Of a DNA stretch of 64,000 nucleotides, positions 1-9,045 are shown in pieces (within the stretch, counting starts at the first letter, position 1; each line of letters starts with the position of its first letter). Both the position numbers and the translations under genes were made by a program. The stretch is taken from contig NZ_JABAEF010000005.1 in the NCBI RefSeq assembly GCF_023701945.1, positions 268,255 through 332,254 of the forward strand, given 5' to 3'. The notes under the pieces were generated by a model. The model was not told the DNA's origin, searched no databases, and was given only the letters and a program-made list of their open reading frames with translations. The stretch is from Rhizobium sp. CG5 (GTDB taxonomy: Bacteria > Pseudomonadota > Alphaproteobacteria > Rhizobiales > Rhizobiaceae).

Positions 1-764
1 TGGCTGTCGCGCTCGACATAGATGACCTGCTCGATGCGCACCGAGCCGTCCTTGCGCTCTTCCCACTTCTCCGTCTCGACATGAGAGGAATAGGGAAGCT
101 CCTGATGCAGCCGCAGGAACAGTTTTTCGCGGGTGATTTCGGCGGCCAGCTGGCGGATTGGCAGATCGGAGATCTGGTCTTCCGGATAATACCACGGGCC
201 CTGCGGCAAGGCTGCCGAGATATAGTCCATCAGGTCGTCGCAGCCGGAACCGGTGGTGGCCGAAATCATGAAGGTGCGCTCGAAGCGGACGGTCTCATTG
301 GCAGCTGCGGCAAGCTTCAGCAGGTCCTCGTGGCGCACCTGATCGATCTTGTTCAGCACCAGGACCTTTGGCTGGTGGACGTCCTTCAGGGCCTCCAGAA
401 TCGATTCGGCATCGCCGCGCAGGCCGCGCTCGCTGTCGATCAACAGAACGATGTAATCGGCATCCTTGGCGCCGCCCCAGGCCGACGTCACCATGGCGCG
501 GTCGAGCCGGCGGCGCGGCTTGAAGATGCCGGGCGTGTCCATGAAGACGATCTGGGCATTGTTATGGATGGCGATGCCGCGCATCACGGCGCGGGTCGTC
601 TGCACCTTGTGGCTGACGATCGAGACCTTGGCGCCGACCAGGCGGTTGACCAGCGTCGACTTGCCGGCATTGGTGGGGCCAATCAGCGCCACAAAGCCGG
701 AACGGGTCGGAACGCCTTCGATCTCGCGGCCACCGATGGCCGGGGTGTTTTCACTGTCTGTCAT
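1..764 (-). CDS. era: GTPase Era (3' end cut by window edge)
   Basis: Era is a Ras-like GTPase that binds the 3' end of 16S rRNA and acts in 30S subunit maturation. Translating the minus strand from the ATG at 764 gives a short N-terminal tail, then the G1 P-loop GPTNAGKST at about residues 29-37, the G3 motif DTPGIF and the G4 motif NKID. The C-terminal KH domain is partly outside the window, so no stop codon is seen. The start lies 9 bases after the rnc stop, so the gene is very probably cotranscribed with rnc and lepB, a conserved arrangement in rhizobia. Confidence 0.95.
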   Translation of the reverse strand, partial: MTDSENTPAIGGREIEGVPTRSGFVALIGPTNAGKSTLVNRLVGAKVSIVSHKVQTTRAVMRGIAIHNNAQIVFMDTPGIFKPRRRLDRAMVTSAWGGAKDADYIVLLIDSERGLRGDAESILEALKDVHQPKVLVLNKIDQVRHEDLLKLAAAANETVRFERTFMISATTGSGCDDLMDYISAALPQGPWYYPEDQISDLPIRQLAAEITREKLFLRLHQELPYSSHVETEKWEERKDGSVRIEQVIYVERDS

Positions 765-773
765 GATGTCCAA

Positions 774-1493
774 TCAATTTCCGGCAGAAGGTTTCTGCCA
801 TACGCCTTCGCGCTCAAGCATTTTGGTGGCGGCCACTTGTTCGGCGGTGCGCTTGGAGCGCTCCACGCCGGTCTCGGGCGGCAGCCCGATGATCTCCACC
901 GTCACCGTGAAGCGGGGATCATGATCCGGTCCGGAGCGCTCTGCAACCTGATAAACCGGAGTCTGTGCGAAATTCGCGTGCGCCCATTCCTGCAATTCCG
1001 TCTTGGCGTCGCGGCGAGCCGCATCGGCATGGGCCGCACGGGCGCTCCAGAAGCGCAGGATGAAGGCGCGGGCTGCTTCCAGGCCGGCATCGAGATAGAT
1101 CGCGGCGATCAGGCTTTCCACCGCATCGGCGCGGATATTCTGCATGTTCTTGCCGGTCAGCTTCTTCACATCGGCGCCGGTGCGGATATACCGATGCAGT
1201 TCCAGATCGTCGGCAACCTGCGCGCAGGTCTCGGCACTGACCAACTGATTGAGACGGACCGACAGTTCGCCCTCCGTGGCGGCCCTGAAGGTCGTGAACA
1301 GCAGTTCGGCGACACAGAGGCCCAGCACGCGGTCGCCGAGGAATTCAAGCCGCTCGTAATTGCCGCCCTTGGCGGTCTTGGCGCTCGAATGGGTGAGCGC
1401 CCGGTCCAGGCGCTCCTTGTGTGCAAAGGAATGACCGATCGCAGCTTCGATGCGCGACCGGTCCTCGTCTCTCAATCCCTTGGCAGTCTTCAT
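774..1493 (-). CDS. rnc: Ribonuclease III
   Basis: RNase III cleaves double-stranded RNA and processes the rRNA precursor. The protein has 239 residues from the chosen start. The family signature ERLEFLGDRVLG lies at about residues 47-58, and a C-terminal double-stranded-RNA-binding domain (TELQEWAHAN onward) follows. I chose the ATG at 1493 because it overlaps the lepB stop as ATGA, a typical coupled start; the open frame also extends upstream to 1538 inside lepB. Downstream is era, 9 bases away. Confidence 0.95.
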   Translation of the reverse strand: MKTAKGLRDEDRSRIEAAIGHSFAHKERLDRALTHSSAKTAKGGNYERLEFLGDRVLGLCVAELLFTTFRAATEGELSVRLNQLVSAETCAQVADDLELHRYIRTGADVKKLTGKNMQNIRADAVESLIAAIYLDAGLEAARAFILRFWSARAAHADAARRDAKTELQEWAHANFAQTPVYQVAERSGPDHDPRFTVTVEIIGLPPETGVERSKRTAEQVAATKMLEREGVWQKPSAGN

Positions 1494-2233
1494 TGAACGA
1501 CCTTGAACAGGCGCTCCCACCGCATGTTCGACGGCCACTTCCAGATTTCGCGGAAGGACGTGTCATTGCCCAGCGAGAAGAAGATGACCGAGGCTCGGCC
1601 GATCAGGTTTTCGGCAGGCACGAAACCGACGTCGAAACGGCTGTCGAGCGAATTGTCGCGATTGTCGCCCATCATGAAATAATGGCCTTCGGGCACGATG
1701 CGCTCGGGCGTGTTGTCGCCCTTGGAGATCGGCGACTGGTCCAGCGTGTCATAGGTCACGCCATTGTCCATGGTCTCGCGGAAGACCGGCACGTTGATGC
1801 CCGGATCCTGGCGATAATCCGAGGTGAAGACGCCGTCCTGCGCCTTCGGCACCGGCTTGCCGTTGATATGCAGCACGCCTTCGATCACCTGGATGCGGTC
1901 GCCGGGAAGACCGACCAGACGCTTGATATAGTCGATTTCAGGATTGGGCGGAAAGCGGAACACCACCACGTCGCCGCGCTCCGGATCGCTGCCGAAGATG
2001 CGGCCGGAAAACAGATTGGGCGAAAACGGCAGGGAATATTTCGAATAGCCGTAGGAGAATTTGTTGACGAAGATATAGTCGCCGACCAGCAAGGTGGGCA
2101 TCATCGATCCCGACGGAATCGTGAAGGGCTGGAAGAACACCGTGCGGATCACCATCGCCAGGAGCAAGGCCTGAATGATGACCTTGATGTTTTCCCAAAG
2201 GGCACTCTGCTTCTTTTCAACTCGCTCGGACAC
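1490..2233 (-). CDS. lepB: Signal peptidase I
   Basis: Inner-membrane peptidase that removes signal peptides from exported preproteins. The protein has 247 residues, with an N-terminal membrane segment at about 17-35. The catalytic serine is Ser43 in PSGSMMPTL and the general-base lysine is Lys104 in DYIKRLVGLPGD. The C-terminal box MGDNRDNSLDSR is intact. Length and motif order fit a normal S26A peptidase. It overlaps rnc by 4 bases and follows acpS after about 100 bases, so it is probably the middle gene of the acpS-lepB-rnc-era block. Confidence 0.96.
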   Translation of the reverse strand: MSERVEKKQSALWENIKVIIQALLLAMVIRTVFFQPFTIPSGSMMPTLLVGDYIFVNKFSYGYSKYSLPFSPNLFSGRIFGSDPERGDVVVFRFPPNPEIDYIKRLVGLPGDRIQVIEGVLHINGKPVPKAQDGVFTSDYRQDPGINVPVFRETMDNGVTYDTLDQSPISKGDNTPERIVPEGHYFMMGDNRDNSLDSRFDVGFVPAENLIGRASVIFFSLGNDTSFREIWKWPSNMRWERLFKVVQ

Positions 2234-2332
2234 GCCTGTCTCTTCCTTGTTTTAGCAATTAGCTGCTTTCTCTAGTCGCTTCGGGCATCCGCGGCAACGG
2301 TTAGGCCATGAAAATCCATAGAGAGGCTCGGT

Positions 2333-2737
2333 TCATCCGCCAAGCGGCCGCGCCTCGATGACCACGAAGGCCTGGGCATAGGGATATTCGTCGGTAATGG
2401 TCAGATGGATGATCGCCTCATGCCCCTCGGGCAGCAGTGCTTTCAGCCGCTTTTCGGCGCCGCCAGTCAGTACCAGCGAGGGCTTGCCCTCTTTTGAATT
2501 GGCAACGCCCATGTCCTTCCAGAACACGCCCTGGGCAAGGCCGGTTCCGAGCGCCTTGGAGCAGGCCTCCTTGGCGGCAAAGCGCTTGGCGTATGATGCG
2601 GCGCGGTTGCGGCTGGCATCGGAACGCTGCTGCTCCATATCGGTGAAACAACGGGCGGTGAACCGATCGCCGAAGCGCTCGATCGATTTTGCCACCCGGG
2701 CGATATCGATCAGATCGCTGCCGATGCCGATGATCAT
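2333..2737 (-). CDS. acpS: Holo-[acyl-carrier-protein] synthase
   Basis: Transfers 4'-phosphopantetheine from CoA to acyl carrier protein. The protein has 134 residues. It begins [15 protein letters not shown], with the metal-binding Asp8, and carries the second signature [14 protein letters not shown] with Glu57. The open frame runs further upstream to 2932, but that extension overlaps the DUF2062 gene and has no family similarity, so the ATG at 2737 is preferred. The gap to the upstream DUF2062 gene is 11 bases, which supports cotranscription. Confidence 0.94.
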   Translation of the reverse strand: MIIGIGSDLIDIARVAKSIERFGDRFTARCFTDMEQQRSDASRNRAASYAKRFAAKEACSKALGTGLAQGVFWKDMGVANSKEGKPSLVLTGGAEKRLKALLPEGHEAIIHLTITDEYPYAQAFVVIEARPLGG

Positions 2738-2748
2738 GATGGGGCCCC

Positions 2749-3336
2749 TTAAATGCTGCGAACGCCGCGAACCGCCTCGTCGAGACGATCGCGGGCGCGT
2801 TCGGCCAGATGGGCGCGGCGGCGTGTCTGAAAGCCGCGAACGGCATAATAAACAACGCTGTAGATCAGCAGGCCGGAGGCCAGCGCCGGCGGTATCGCAC
2901 CGATCAGCATGGGCTTCAGCACGGGCGCCCACAGTTGCGACAGCTCGAGTTTCTCAAACAGACTGACAAGATCGATGGTGCTGCCCTGCCCTGCCTGCTG
3001 ATGGCCGATCATCTTGTTTCCGACCTCCCAGGTGAAAGCCCAGATGAACGGAAACGTCAGGGGATTGCCGAATGCCGTGCCGAGTGCGGCAGCGATCAGG
3101 TTGCCGGCCAGCAGATAGGCCAGGGCAAACGCCAGCAGGAAATGAAAGCCGACAAAGGGGGTCCAGGAGGACATGATACCGGCCGCAACGCCAGCGGCAA
3201 TCGCATGGGGCGAGGCTGTCAGCCTCAGGACACGCATGCGAAAATAGCGGAATGAGCGCAGAAAGCCCATGCGGGGCCAGATCAAGCCGCGCAGCTTTTC
3301 CATCAATCCTGCGGGTTTGCGACGGCGAAACAGCAT
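2749..3336 (-). CDS. DUF2062 membrane protein
   Basis: A DUF2062 family protein of about 195 residues. It starts with a basic segment ([10 protein letters not shown]), followed by the conserved stretch [20 protein letters not shown] and hydrophobic segments, with the motif [18 protein letters not shown]. It is predicted to be an inner-membrane protein; the function is not established. Start is uncertain: an ATG at 3345 and a TTG at 3372 are in frame, but MLFRRRKP is what I recall as the usual family start in rhizobia. It lies immediately upstream of acpS. Confidence 0.85.
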   Translation of the reverse strand: MLFRRRKPAGLMEKLRGLIWPRMGFLRSFRYFRMRVLRLTASPHAIAAGVAAGIMSSWTPFVGFHFLLAFALAYLLAGNLIAAALGTAFGNPLTFPFIWAFTWEVGNKMIGHQQAGQGSTIDLVSLFEKLELSQLWAPVLKPMLIGAIPPALASGLLIYSVVYYAVRGFQTRRRAHLAERARDRLDEAVRGVRSI

Positions 3337-3470
3337 GAGCCACATGTAGTGGATATGCGTGGCCAAGTTCAAGTGCCTAATCGGCCTTGCCGGACTGCTC
3401 GCCGCAGCGACGAGCCTTGCATATCAAGCCGGCCGGGATGAGGATCCAGACCGGCACATCAGCGGGTAGA

Positions 3471-3623
3471 TCAGAACTTGTTGCGGAACAGGCCGTTGTC
3501 GATCTGACGCTGACGATATTCCAGGTCGAAGCGGTCATTCGAACCGTTCAGATAGGCCATTTCACGATCCTGGGCACTGGGGACGCGCAGGGCGCGGGCG
3601 AGCTTGCGGATAGGTGCAAACAT
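3471..3623 (-). CDS. DUF3563 family small protein
   Basis: A 50-residue open frame beginning MFAPIRKLARALRVP and ending DNGLFRNKF. The central part contains SAQDREMAYLNGSNDRFDLE, the pattern I associate with DUF3563 small proteins of rhizobia; function unknown. A strong ribosome binding site (AGAAGGA) sits 8-10 bases before the ATG at 3623. A symmetric site with TTGTGC/GCACAA arms lies about 50 bases upstream. The gene has its own upstream region between rel and the DUF2062 gene, so it may be an independent transcription unit. Confidence 0.8.
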   Translation of the reverse strand: MFAPIRKLARALRVPSAQDREMAYLNGSNDRFDLEYRQRQIDNGLFRNKF

Positions 3624-3672
3624 TGTTTCGTTCCTTCTCTTCTGGGTCGTTCATCTTATGCAGCCAATATAG

Positions 3673-3687
3673 TTGTGCGCTGCACAA
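3673..3687. promoter_or_regulatory. TTGTGC-N3-GCACAA dyad upstream of the DUF3563 gene
   Basis: Perfect 6-base arms separated by GCT, centred about 57 bases upstream of the DUF3563 start codon. The TGC-N3-GCA core recalls sites bound by the polyhydroxyalkanoate regulator PhaR in alphaproteobacteria; that assignment is inference. It could also be a site for another dimeric regulator. Confidence 0.4.
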
Positions 3688-3830
3688 TTTACCAACGCCA
3701 AGGCGAGACCGCAGCCCTGCGCGCAACGCATAGCTACACCGTATATTGCCTGTTTTTTGAACCTTCGAGAGGAATATTGCCCGATTTCGTGCGCCTGCCG
3801 CCGGGAATCACCGTCCCGGCAGCGGATCGA

Positions 3831-6071
3831 TCAATCGTAGACGCGCTTGACCGTGGAGATGCAGTCGAGTTCCTTCATCTGGCTCAGCAGCTGGTTGAGC
3901 TGGCGCAGATCCCAGACTTCGAGATCGAAGACCATTTCGGTAAAATCGGTGGCGACCCGGATCATCGTCAGGCTGCTAATATTGATGTCGAGAGCGGCCA
4001 CGGTCTGGGCCACGGTTGCCAGCGTGCCCGGTTCGTTGATGGCGTTGATCAGGATGCGGGCGCCGAAGCGCGACTTGTTGGCTTCGTCGAGATCCCAGCG
4101 CACATCGATCCAGCGCTCCGGCTCGTCGTCGAAACGCTGCAGCGCCGAGGCCTGGATCGGATAGATGGTGATGCCCTTGCCGTCTTCCATGATGCCGACG
4201 ATGCGGTCGCCCGGCACGGCGCCGGCCGGAGCGAAATGCACCTCGACGGCACCGGAAAGACCGCGGATCGGCAGAGGGTCCTGCACTTCACCGGCTGCCG
4301 CCGCCTTGGCGGCCGCCTCGCGGTCCGCCGCCGTCTTGCCCGGCAGCTTGAACATCATGCCGCTGGCCGAGCGCATGTTGAACCAGCCGTCGTCGGCCGA
4401 GGGTTTTACGGTGACGCGTTCGTCCTGATAGTCGGGGAACACGGCGCGCAGCACATCGAGCGACGACATTTCGCCACGTCCGACCGCAGCAATGGCATCC
4501 TCGACATCGCGATGGCCGAGCCGATGCAAAGCCGGGCGCAGCGTATCGCGGGAAAACACCTTGCCGGCGCGCTCGAAAGTGCGCTCCAGGATGCGATGGC
4601 CGAGGCCGGAATATTGCTTGCGGATCGCCATGCGGGTGGCACGGCGGATCGCCGCGCGCGCCTTGCCGGTGACGACGATCTCTTCCCAGGCGGCCGGCGG
4701 CACCTGCACGCCAGAGCGGATGATCTCGACCTCGTCGCCATTGCTGAGACGGGTCACCAAGGGCATGATCCGGCCGTTGATCTTGGCGCCCACCGTGGTG
4801 TCGCCGATATTGGTGTGGACGGCATAGGCAAAATCGATCGGCGTGGCGCCGCGCGGCAAAGCGATCAGCTTGCCCTTGGGCGTGAAGCAGAACACCTGGT
4901 CCTGGAACAGCTCGAGCTTGGTATGCTCAAGGAATTCCTCCGGGTTGTCGCCTTCGGCCAGCGCCTCGATGGTATGACGCAGCCAGGAATAGGCATTGCT
5001 TTCACGCGACAGCAGCTCGCCCGGCTCGCCGTTTTCGCCATCCTTGTAGAGGGCATGGGCGGCGATACCGTATTCGGCGATCTCGTGCATGCGGCGGGTG
5101 CGGATCTGCAGCTCGATTCTCTGCCGAGAAGGACCGACGATGGTGGTATGAATGGAGCGATAATCGTTCTGCTTGGGCGTCGAGATGTAATCCTTGAACC
5201 GGCCCGGCACGACGCGCCAGCGGGTATGGACGACGCCCAGCGCCTTGTAGCACGACGGCACGTCATTGACGACGACACGGAAGCCATAGACATCCGAGAG
5301 CTGCTCGAAGGACAGCGACTTCGACTGCATCTTGCGAAAAACCGAATAGGGCTTCTTCTGGCGTCCCTTGACGACGGGGGCTTCCAGACCCTGCGCCACC
5401 AGAAGCTCGCGCAATTCGTCCTCGATCTTCTTGATCAGTCCTTCATTGCGCTGGGACAATTCCTCCAGGCGCTTGGTCACCGTTTCATAGGCTTCGGGAT
5501 TGATATAGCGGAAGGACAGGTCCTCCAGCTCGTCGCGCATGTCCTGCATGCCCATGCGGCCGGCGAGCGGCGCATAGATTTCCATGGTCTCTTCGGAAAT
5601 GCGGGCGCGCTTGTCGTCGCGCATATGCTCGAGCGTGCGCATATTGTGCAGCCGGTCGGCAAGCTTGACCAGCAGCACGCGCACATCGTCGGAAATCGCC
5701 AGCAGCAGCTTGCGCAGGTTTTCCGCCTGCTTGGCCTTCTTGGTGACCAGATCGAGCTTCTTGAGCTTGGTCAGGCCCTCGACCAGACGGCCGATATCCT
5801 CGCCGAACAGATCGTCGATCTCGGCGCGCGTCGCCGTCGTATCCTCGATCGTGTCATGCAGGAGCGCGACGGCAATCGTCGATTCATCCAGATGCATGTC
5901 GGTGAGAATGGCGGCGACTTCAAGCGGGTGAGAGATATAGGGGTCGCCGCTGGCCCGTTTCTGCTGGCCATGCTTCTGCATGGCATAAACGTAGGCTTTG
6001 TTCAGGAGCGCTTCGTTGGCGTCGGGCTTATATTTCTGAACTCGCTCAACGAGCTCGTATTGCCGCATCAT
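3831..6071 (-). CDS. rel: Bifunctional (p)ppGpp synthetase/hydrolase (RSH)
   Basis: Makes and degrades the stringent-response alarmone (p)ppGpp. The 746-residue protein has the full long-RSH layout. An HD hydrolase domain occupies about residues 25-180, with HPLEVAAIL near 48 and the HD pair at 72-73 in LLHDTIEDT. A synthetase domain with YRSIHTTIVG and QIRTRRMHEIAEYGIAAH follows. Then comes a TGS domain (FTPKGKLIALPRGATPIDFAYAVHT) and a C-terminal ACT domain (RILINAINEPGTLATVAQTVA). Both catalytic halves look intact, as expected for the single long RSH of most rhizobia. The DUF3563 gene and then DUF2062 follow on the same strand; rpoZ lies upstream. Confidence 0.96.
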   Translation of the reverse strand: MMRQYELVERVQKYKPDANEALLNKAYVYAMQKHGQQKRASGDPYISHPLEVAAILTDMHLDESTIAVALLHDTIEDTTATRAEIDDLFGEDIGRLVEGLTKLKKLDLVTKKAKQAENLRKLLLAISDDVRVLLVKLADRLHNMRTLEHMRDDKRARISEETMEIYAPLAGRMGMQDMRDELEDLSFRYINPEAYETVTKRLEELSQRNEGLIKKIEDELRELLVAQGLEAPVVKGRQKKPYSVFRKMQSKSLSFEQLSDVYGFRVVVNDVPSCYKALGVVHTRWRVVPGRFKDYISTPKQNDYRSIHTTIVGPSRQRIELQIRTRRMHEIAEYGIAAHALYKDGENGEPGELLSRESNAYSWLRHTIEALAEGDNPEEFLEHTKLELFQDQVFCFTPKGKLIALPRGATPIDFAYAVHTNIGDTTVGAKINGRIMPLVTRLSNGDEVEIIRSGVQVPPAAWEEIVVTGKARAAIRRATRMAIRKQYSGLGHRILERTFERAGKVFSRDTLRPALHRLGHRDVEDAIAAVGRGEMSSLDVLRAVFPDYQDERVTVKPSADDGWFNMRSASGMMFKLPGKTAADREAAAKAAAAGEVQDPLPIRGLSGAVEVHFAPAGAVPGDRIVGIMEDGKGITIYPIQASALQRFDDEPERWIDVRWDLDEANKSRFGARILINAINEPGTLATVAQTVAALDINISSLTMIRVATDFTEMVFDLEVWDLRQLNQLLSQMKELDCISTVKRVYD

Positions 6072-6168
6072 CCAAGGCTACTCCGGGAAAGAAAAAGCGC
6101 GCCAACCATCACGGTTGACGCACGAAAACGTACTCCATCACGCCAGAATAGGTCGTAAAGCTTGACGA

Positions 6169-6570
6169 TTAGTAATCGTCGCTCTTTTCCGGCGGAACAA
6201 GTCCTTCGATGCCGGCCAGCAGTTCTTCTTCCGACATCTGGTCGAACGTGACGGGTTCCGGCATGTCATCGTCTTCGTCACTCTTGGAGACCAGGGCCGC
6301 CGTGCTGGACGAAGAGCCCGATTCCTGCTCCGGTTCGTCGATTTCGACGTGCTTCTGCAGCGAATGGATGAGGTCTTCCTTCAGATCGTCCGGCGAAAGG
6401 GTTTCGTCGGCAATCTCGCGCAGCGCCACGACCGGGTTCTTGTCGTTGTCGCGATCGATGGTGATCGAAGCGCCCTGGGAAATCTGCCGTGCGCGATGGC
6501 TTGCAAGCAGCACCAGCTCGAAGCGGTTGTCTACCTTGTCGATGCAATCTTCTACTGTGACGCGGGCCAT
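6169..6570 (-). CDS. rpoZ: RNA polymerase omega subunit
   Basis: Omega subunit of RNA polymerase, which helps assembly of beta' and, with DksA, contributes to ppGpp response. The 133-residue protein starts [20 protein letters not shown], the standard alphaproteobacterial start, and contains ASHRARQIS. The acidic C-terminal tail is rich in Ser, Asp and Glu. The ATG at 6570 is preferred over an in-frame codon at 6618 because family members start there. It lies 97 bases upstream of rel on the same strand, as rpoZ-spoT do in many proteobacteria. Confidence 0.95.
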   Translation of the reverse strand: MARVTVEDCIDKVDNRFELVLLASHRARQISQGASITIDRDNDKNPVVALREIADETLSPDDLKEDLIHSLQKHVEIDEPEQESGSSSSTAALVSKSDEDDDMPEPVTFDQMSEEELLAGIEGLVPPEKSDDY

Positions 6571-6868
6571 TGCCTGTCCTTTTTGGTCAAGTTCTTTTGG
6601 ATTAGGAGCGCGATACAATTAAAACAGGGCAAATTCAAGTTTTTCCTTCGGGCAGGTCGAATCCCGCTGCAATGCAGCGGATAATCGGGCGCAAGAATTC
6701 AGTCACTCAACCTATACGTGCTTGGAATATCTCTAGTCCTGCCCTAAATGGAATCGTATATGAATATTTCATAAATTACATGGGCTATTCATGAGAACGC
6801 CGGTAATCTTTTGTTTTGATTGACGTTTGCCGCGATGCTAATTTTGAAAAGAAAAGGAATGTTGCGAC

Positions 6869-7453
6869 ATGTTTGACCCGCGGGAGAAAATTGCCCTGTT
6901 CATCGATGGCGCCAATCTTTACGCGGCATCGAAGAGCCTCGGTTTCGATATTGATTATCGCAAATTGCTGAAGGCCTTTCAAAAACGCGGCTATCTGCTG
7001 CGGGCCTATTATTACACCGCGCTGATCGAAGACCAGGAATATTCGTCGATCCGGCCGCTGATCGACTGGCTGGATTACAACGGCTACAAGGTCGTCACCA
7101 AGCCCGCCAAAGAGTTTACCGACTCCATGGGCCGCCGCAAGGTGAAGGGCAATATGGACATCGAACTGGCGATTGACGCCATGGAACAGTCCAGCACGGT
7201 CGATCATCTGGTGATTTTCTCCGGTGACGGCGATTTCACGACCCTGGTGGAAGCCTTGCAGCGCAAGGGCCGCAAGGTTTCCGTGGTGTCCACCATGGCA
7301 ACCCAGCCGCCGATGATTGCCGACGACCTGCGCCGCCAGGCCGACCATTTCATCGACCTGATCACTCTCAAGGCAGAAGTCGGCCGCGATCCGAGCGAAC
7401 GCCCGAGCCGCATCGTCGAGCCGGTCAGCCACGACGCCAATCAGGACGATTGA
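6869..7453 (+). CDS. NYN-domain (LabA/DUF88-like) protein
   Basis: A 194-residue NYN-domain protein, a PIN-like fold often linked to RNA cleavage. The first acidic residue is Asp13 in IALFIDGANLYAAS. Further conserved acids are in KGNMDIELAIDAM and VIFSGDGDFTTLVE. The C-terminal stretch DDLRRQADHFIDL is typical of the LabA/DUF88 group. A ribosome binding site (AAAGGAATG) precedes the ATG. It is divergent from rpoZ across about 300 bases of AT-richer sequence. The substrate is not known. Confidence 0.88.
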   Translation: MFDPREKIALFIDGANLYAASKSLGFDIDYRKLLKAFQKRGYLLRAYYYTALIEDQEYSSIRPLIDWLDYNGYKVVTKPAKEFTDSMGRRKVKGNMDIELAIDAMEQSSTVDHLVIFSGDGDFTTLVEALQRKGRKVSVVSTMATQPPMIADDLRRQADHFIDLITLKAEVGRDPSERPSRIVEPVSHDANQDD

Positions 7454-7950
7454 GCCGGCACGCTGCGGATCACCTCGCACGGCCATCCGTCCGTCTTGCG
7501 TCCTCGCGATCACCACCCGCCAGCATTCGGCGGCGCGCCCACCGAAACGATCAGGCGGCGCTCGATCACTTTAATTTTATGACCGTCATCACGGCTGCAC
7601 CTCTGGCCTGGCACCGTCGCCCGCGAAACGCGCGGCGGGGCGGCACTCCGATCACCAGCCTGACGATCTCTCCTTGCAACCGCGCCAGACGATCTCTCCT
7701 TCGTCGCCATCATTCCGGCATTTTCCACGCGGCATGGCGTGACTTTTTTTGGATTCAGACCGGCGCAGAGCACCGCGCCTTCCGCTCTGCAACCCCTGAT
7801 TTCCGGCGGGTTCAGCCAGATCCGCCCGGATCGGATCGGGGAACAGTGCGGGGGTCTTTTTGCCCCCAGCCGGCGCTCCGCCCCTCAGCCGAGGCGAATC
7901 AACGCTCTTTTTTCGGCGGCGCTTTGGCGGGGATCGGCTAAAGTCGTTTC
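7454..7950. other. Non-coding stretch between NYN gene and ada
   Basis: About 500 bases in which I can support no gene. Open frames exist on both strands but their translations are rich in Arg, Pro and Ala and resemble nothing I recognise. The stretch contains a 14-base direct repeat, GACGATCTCTCCTT, at 7662-7675 and 7688-7701. The end of the stretch should carry the ada promoter. Confidence 0.5.
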
Positions 7951-9045
7951 ATGCTGTTCAAACGCCCCACCGACGACATCCTCTATGAAGCCCTGACGGG
8001 CCGCGACGCCGCCTATGACGGCTTTGCCTATGTCTGCGTCACCTCGACCGGCATTTTCTGCCGGTTCACCTGCCCGGCCCGCAAGCCGAAACGGGAAAAC
8101 TGCGTGTTTCGCGAGACGATCGCCGGCTGCCTGGAGGCGGGCTTCCGGCCCTGCAAGCGCTGCCGGCCGATGCTGGCCTATGGCGAGCCGGACCCGCTGG
8201 TCAAATCCCTGCTCGAAGCGCTCGACGCGGAGCCGGAACGGCGCTGGAGCGAGCGCGACATTGCCGATCGCGGCCACGATCTATCCACCGTGCGGCGGGC
8301 GTTCCAGCGCCGCTTCGGCATGAGTTTTCTGGAAATCGCCCGGCTGCGCCGGGTCGGCAAGGCCGCCGAACACTTAACCGGCGGTACGCCGGTCATCGAG
8401 GCGCAGCTCGACGCCGGTTTCGAATCGGGCAGCGGCTTTCGCGCCGCCGTCATGCAGCTGTTCGGCGAGGCACCGGCGCATCTGCGCGGCAAGATCCTGC
8501 TCAAGGCCGCCTGGATCGAGACGCCGATCGGCCCGATGATGGCGATTGCCGACGACCATGCCCTGCATCTGCTCGAATTCGCCGATCGCCCTGCCCTGCC
8601 CAACGAAATCCTGAGGCTGCAGCGGCTGACCGGCTGCGGCATCGTCATGGGGCGCAATGGGCCGATCGCGCAGATCGAACAGGAACTCGGCCGCTATTTC
8701 GCCGGCACTGGGGCATCCTTTTCCACCCGGCTGGCCGGTCATGGCACGGATTTCGAACGGCAGGTCTGGGCGGCCCTGCGCGCCATTCCGGCCGGCAGCA
8801 TCCACAGCTACACCGACGTCGCCCTGATGCTCGATCGGCCAACGGCGGTCAGGGCCGTCGCACGCGCCAATGGCGCCAACCAGATCGCCATCGTCGTGCC
8901 CTGCCACCGGGTGCTCGGCGCCGATGGCAGCCTGACCGGCTATGGCGGCGGTCTTTGGCGCAAGCGCTGGCTGATCGAGCACGAGCGGCGTATGGTGGTT
9001 GGCACAGGCAGTCGAACTGAAACACGGAGCGGCGCGACATCATGA
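7951..9045 (+). CDS. ada: Ada: methylphosphotriester/O6-methylguanine repair protein and activator
   Basis: Bifunctional alkylation-damage sensor and repair protein. The 364-residue protein has a zinc domain with Cys37, Cys41, Cys68 and Cys71, where the first cysteine is the expected methyl acceptor from phosphotriesters. An AraC-type helix-turn-helix follows at about 90-180 (ERDIADRGHDLSTVRRAFQR). The methyltransferase domain ends in IVVPCHRVLGADGSLTGYGGG with acceptor Cys318. All parts are present, so it should act as both repair enzyme and transcription activator. The stop overlaps the next gene start as ATGA. Confidence 0.95.
   Translation: MLFKRPTDDILYEALTGRDAAYDGFAYVCVTSTGIFCRFTCPARKPKRENCVFRETIAGCLEAGFRPCKRCRPMLAYGEPDPLVKSLLEALDAEPERRWSERDIADRGHDLSTVRRAFQRRFGMSFLEIARLRRVGKAAEHLTGGTPVIEAQLDAGFESGSGFRAAVMQLFGEAPAHLRGKILLKAAWIETPIGPMMAIADDHALHLLEFADRPALPNEILRLQRLTGCGIVMGRNGPIAQIEQELGRYFAGTGASFSTRLAGHGTDFERQVWAALRAIPAGSIHSYTDVALMLDRPTAVRAVARANGANQIAIVVPCHRVLGADGSLTGYGGGLWRKRWLIEHERRMVVGTGSRTETRSGATS

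Noticed and set aside
81..1496. A 471-codon plus-strand frame opposite era and rnc
   Set aside because: Era and RNase III motifs are on the minus strand, and the plus-strand translation looks random.
3800..3820. Hairpin GCCGGGA/TCCCGGC after rel
   Set aside because: A 7-base stem without a T run on the minus strand; too weak to call as a terminator.
3387..6158. A 923-codon open frame on the plus strand
   Set aside because: It lies opposite rel, whose minus-strand protein has all RSH domains. The plus-strand translation is rich in His, Arg, Gly and Gln and matches no family; it is an antisense shadow of a high-GC gene.
7510..7773. A minus-strand frame of 87 codons before ada
   Set aside because: It has a weak GGAAGG before its GTG start, but the translation is Arg/Ala-rich with no family features; not enough for a gene call.
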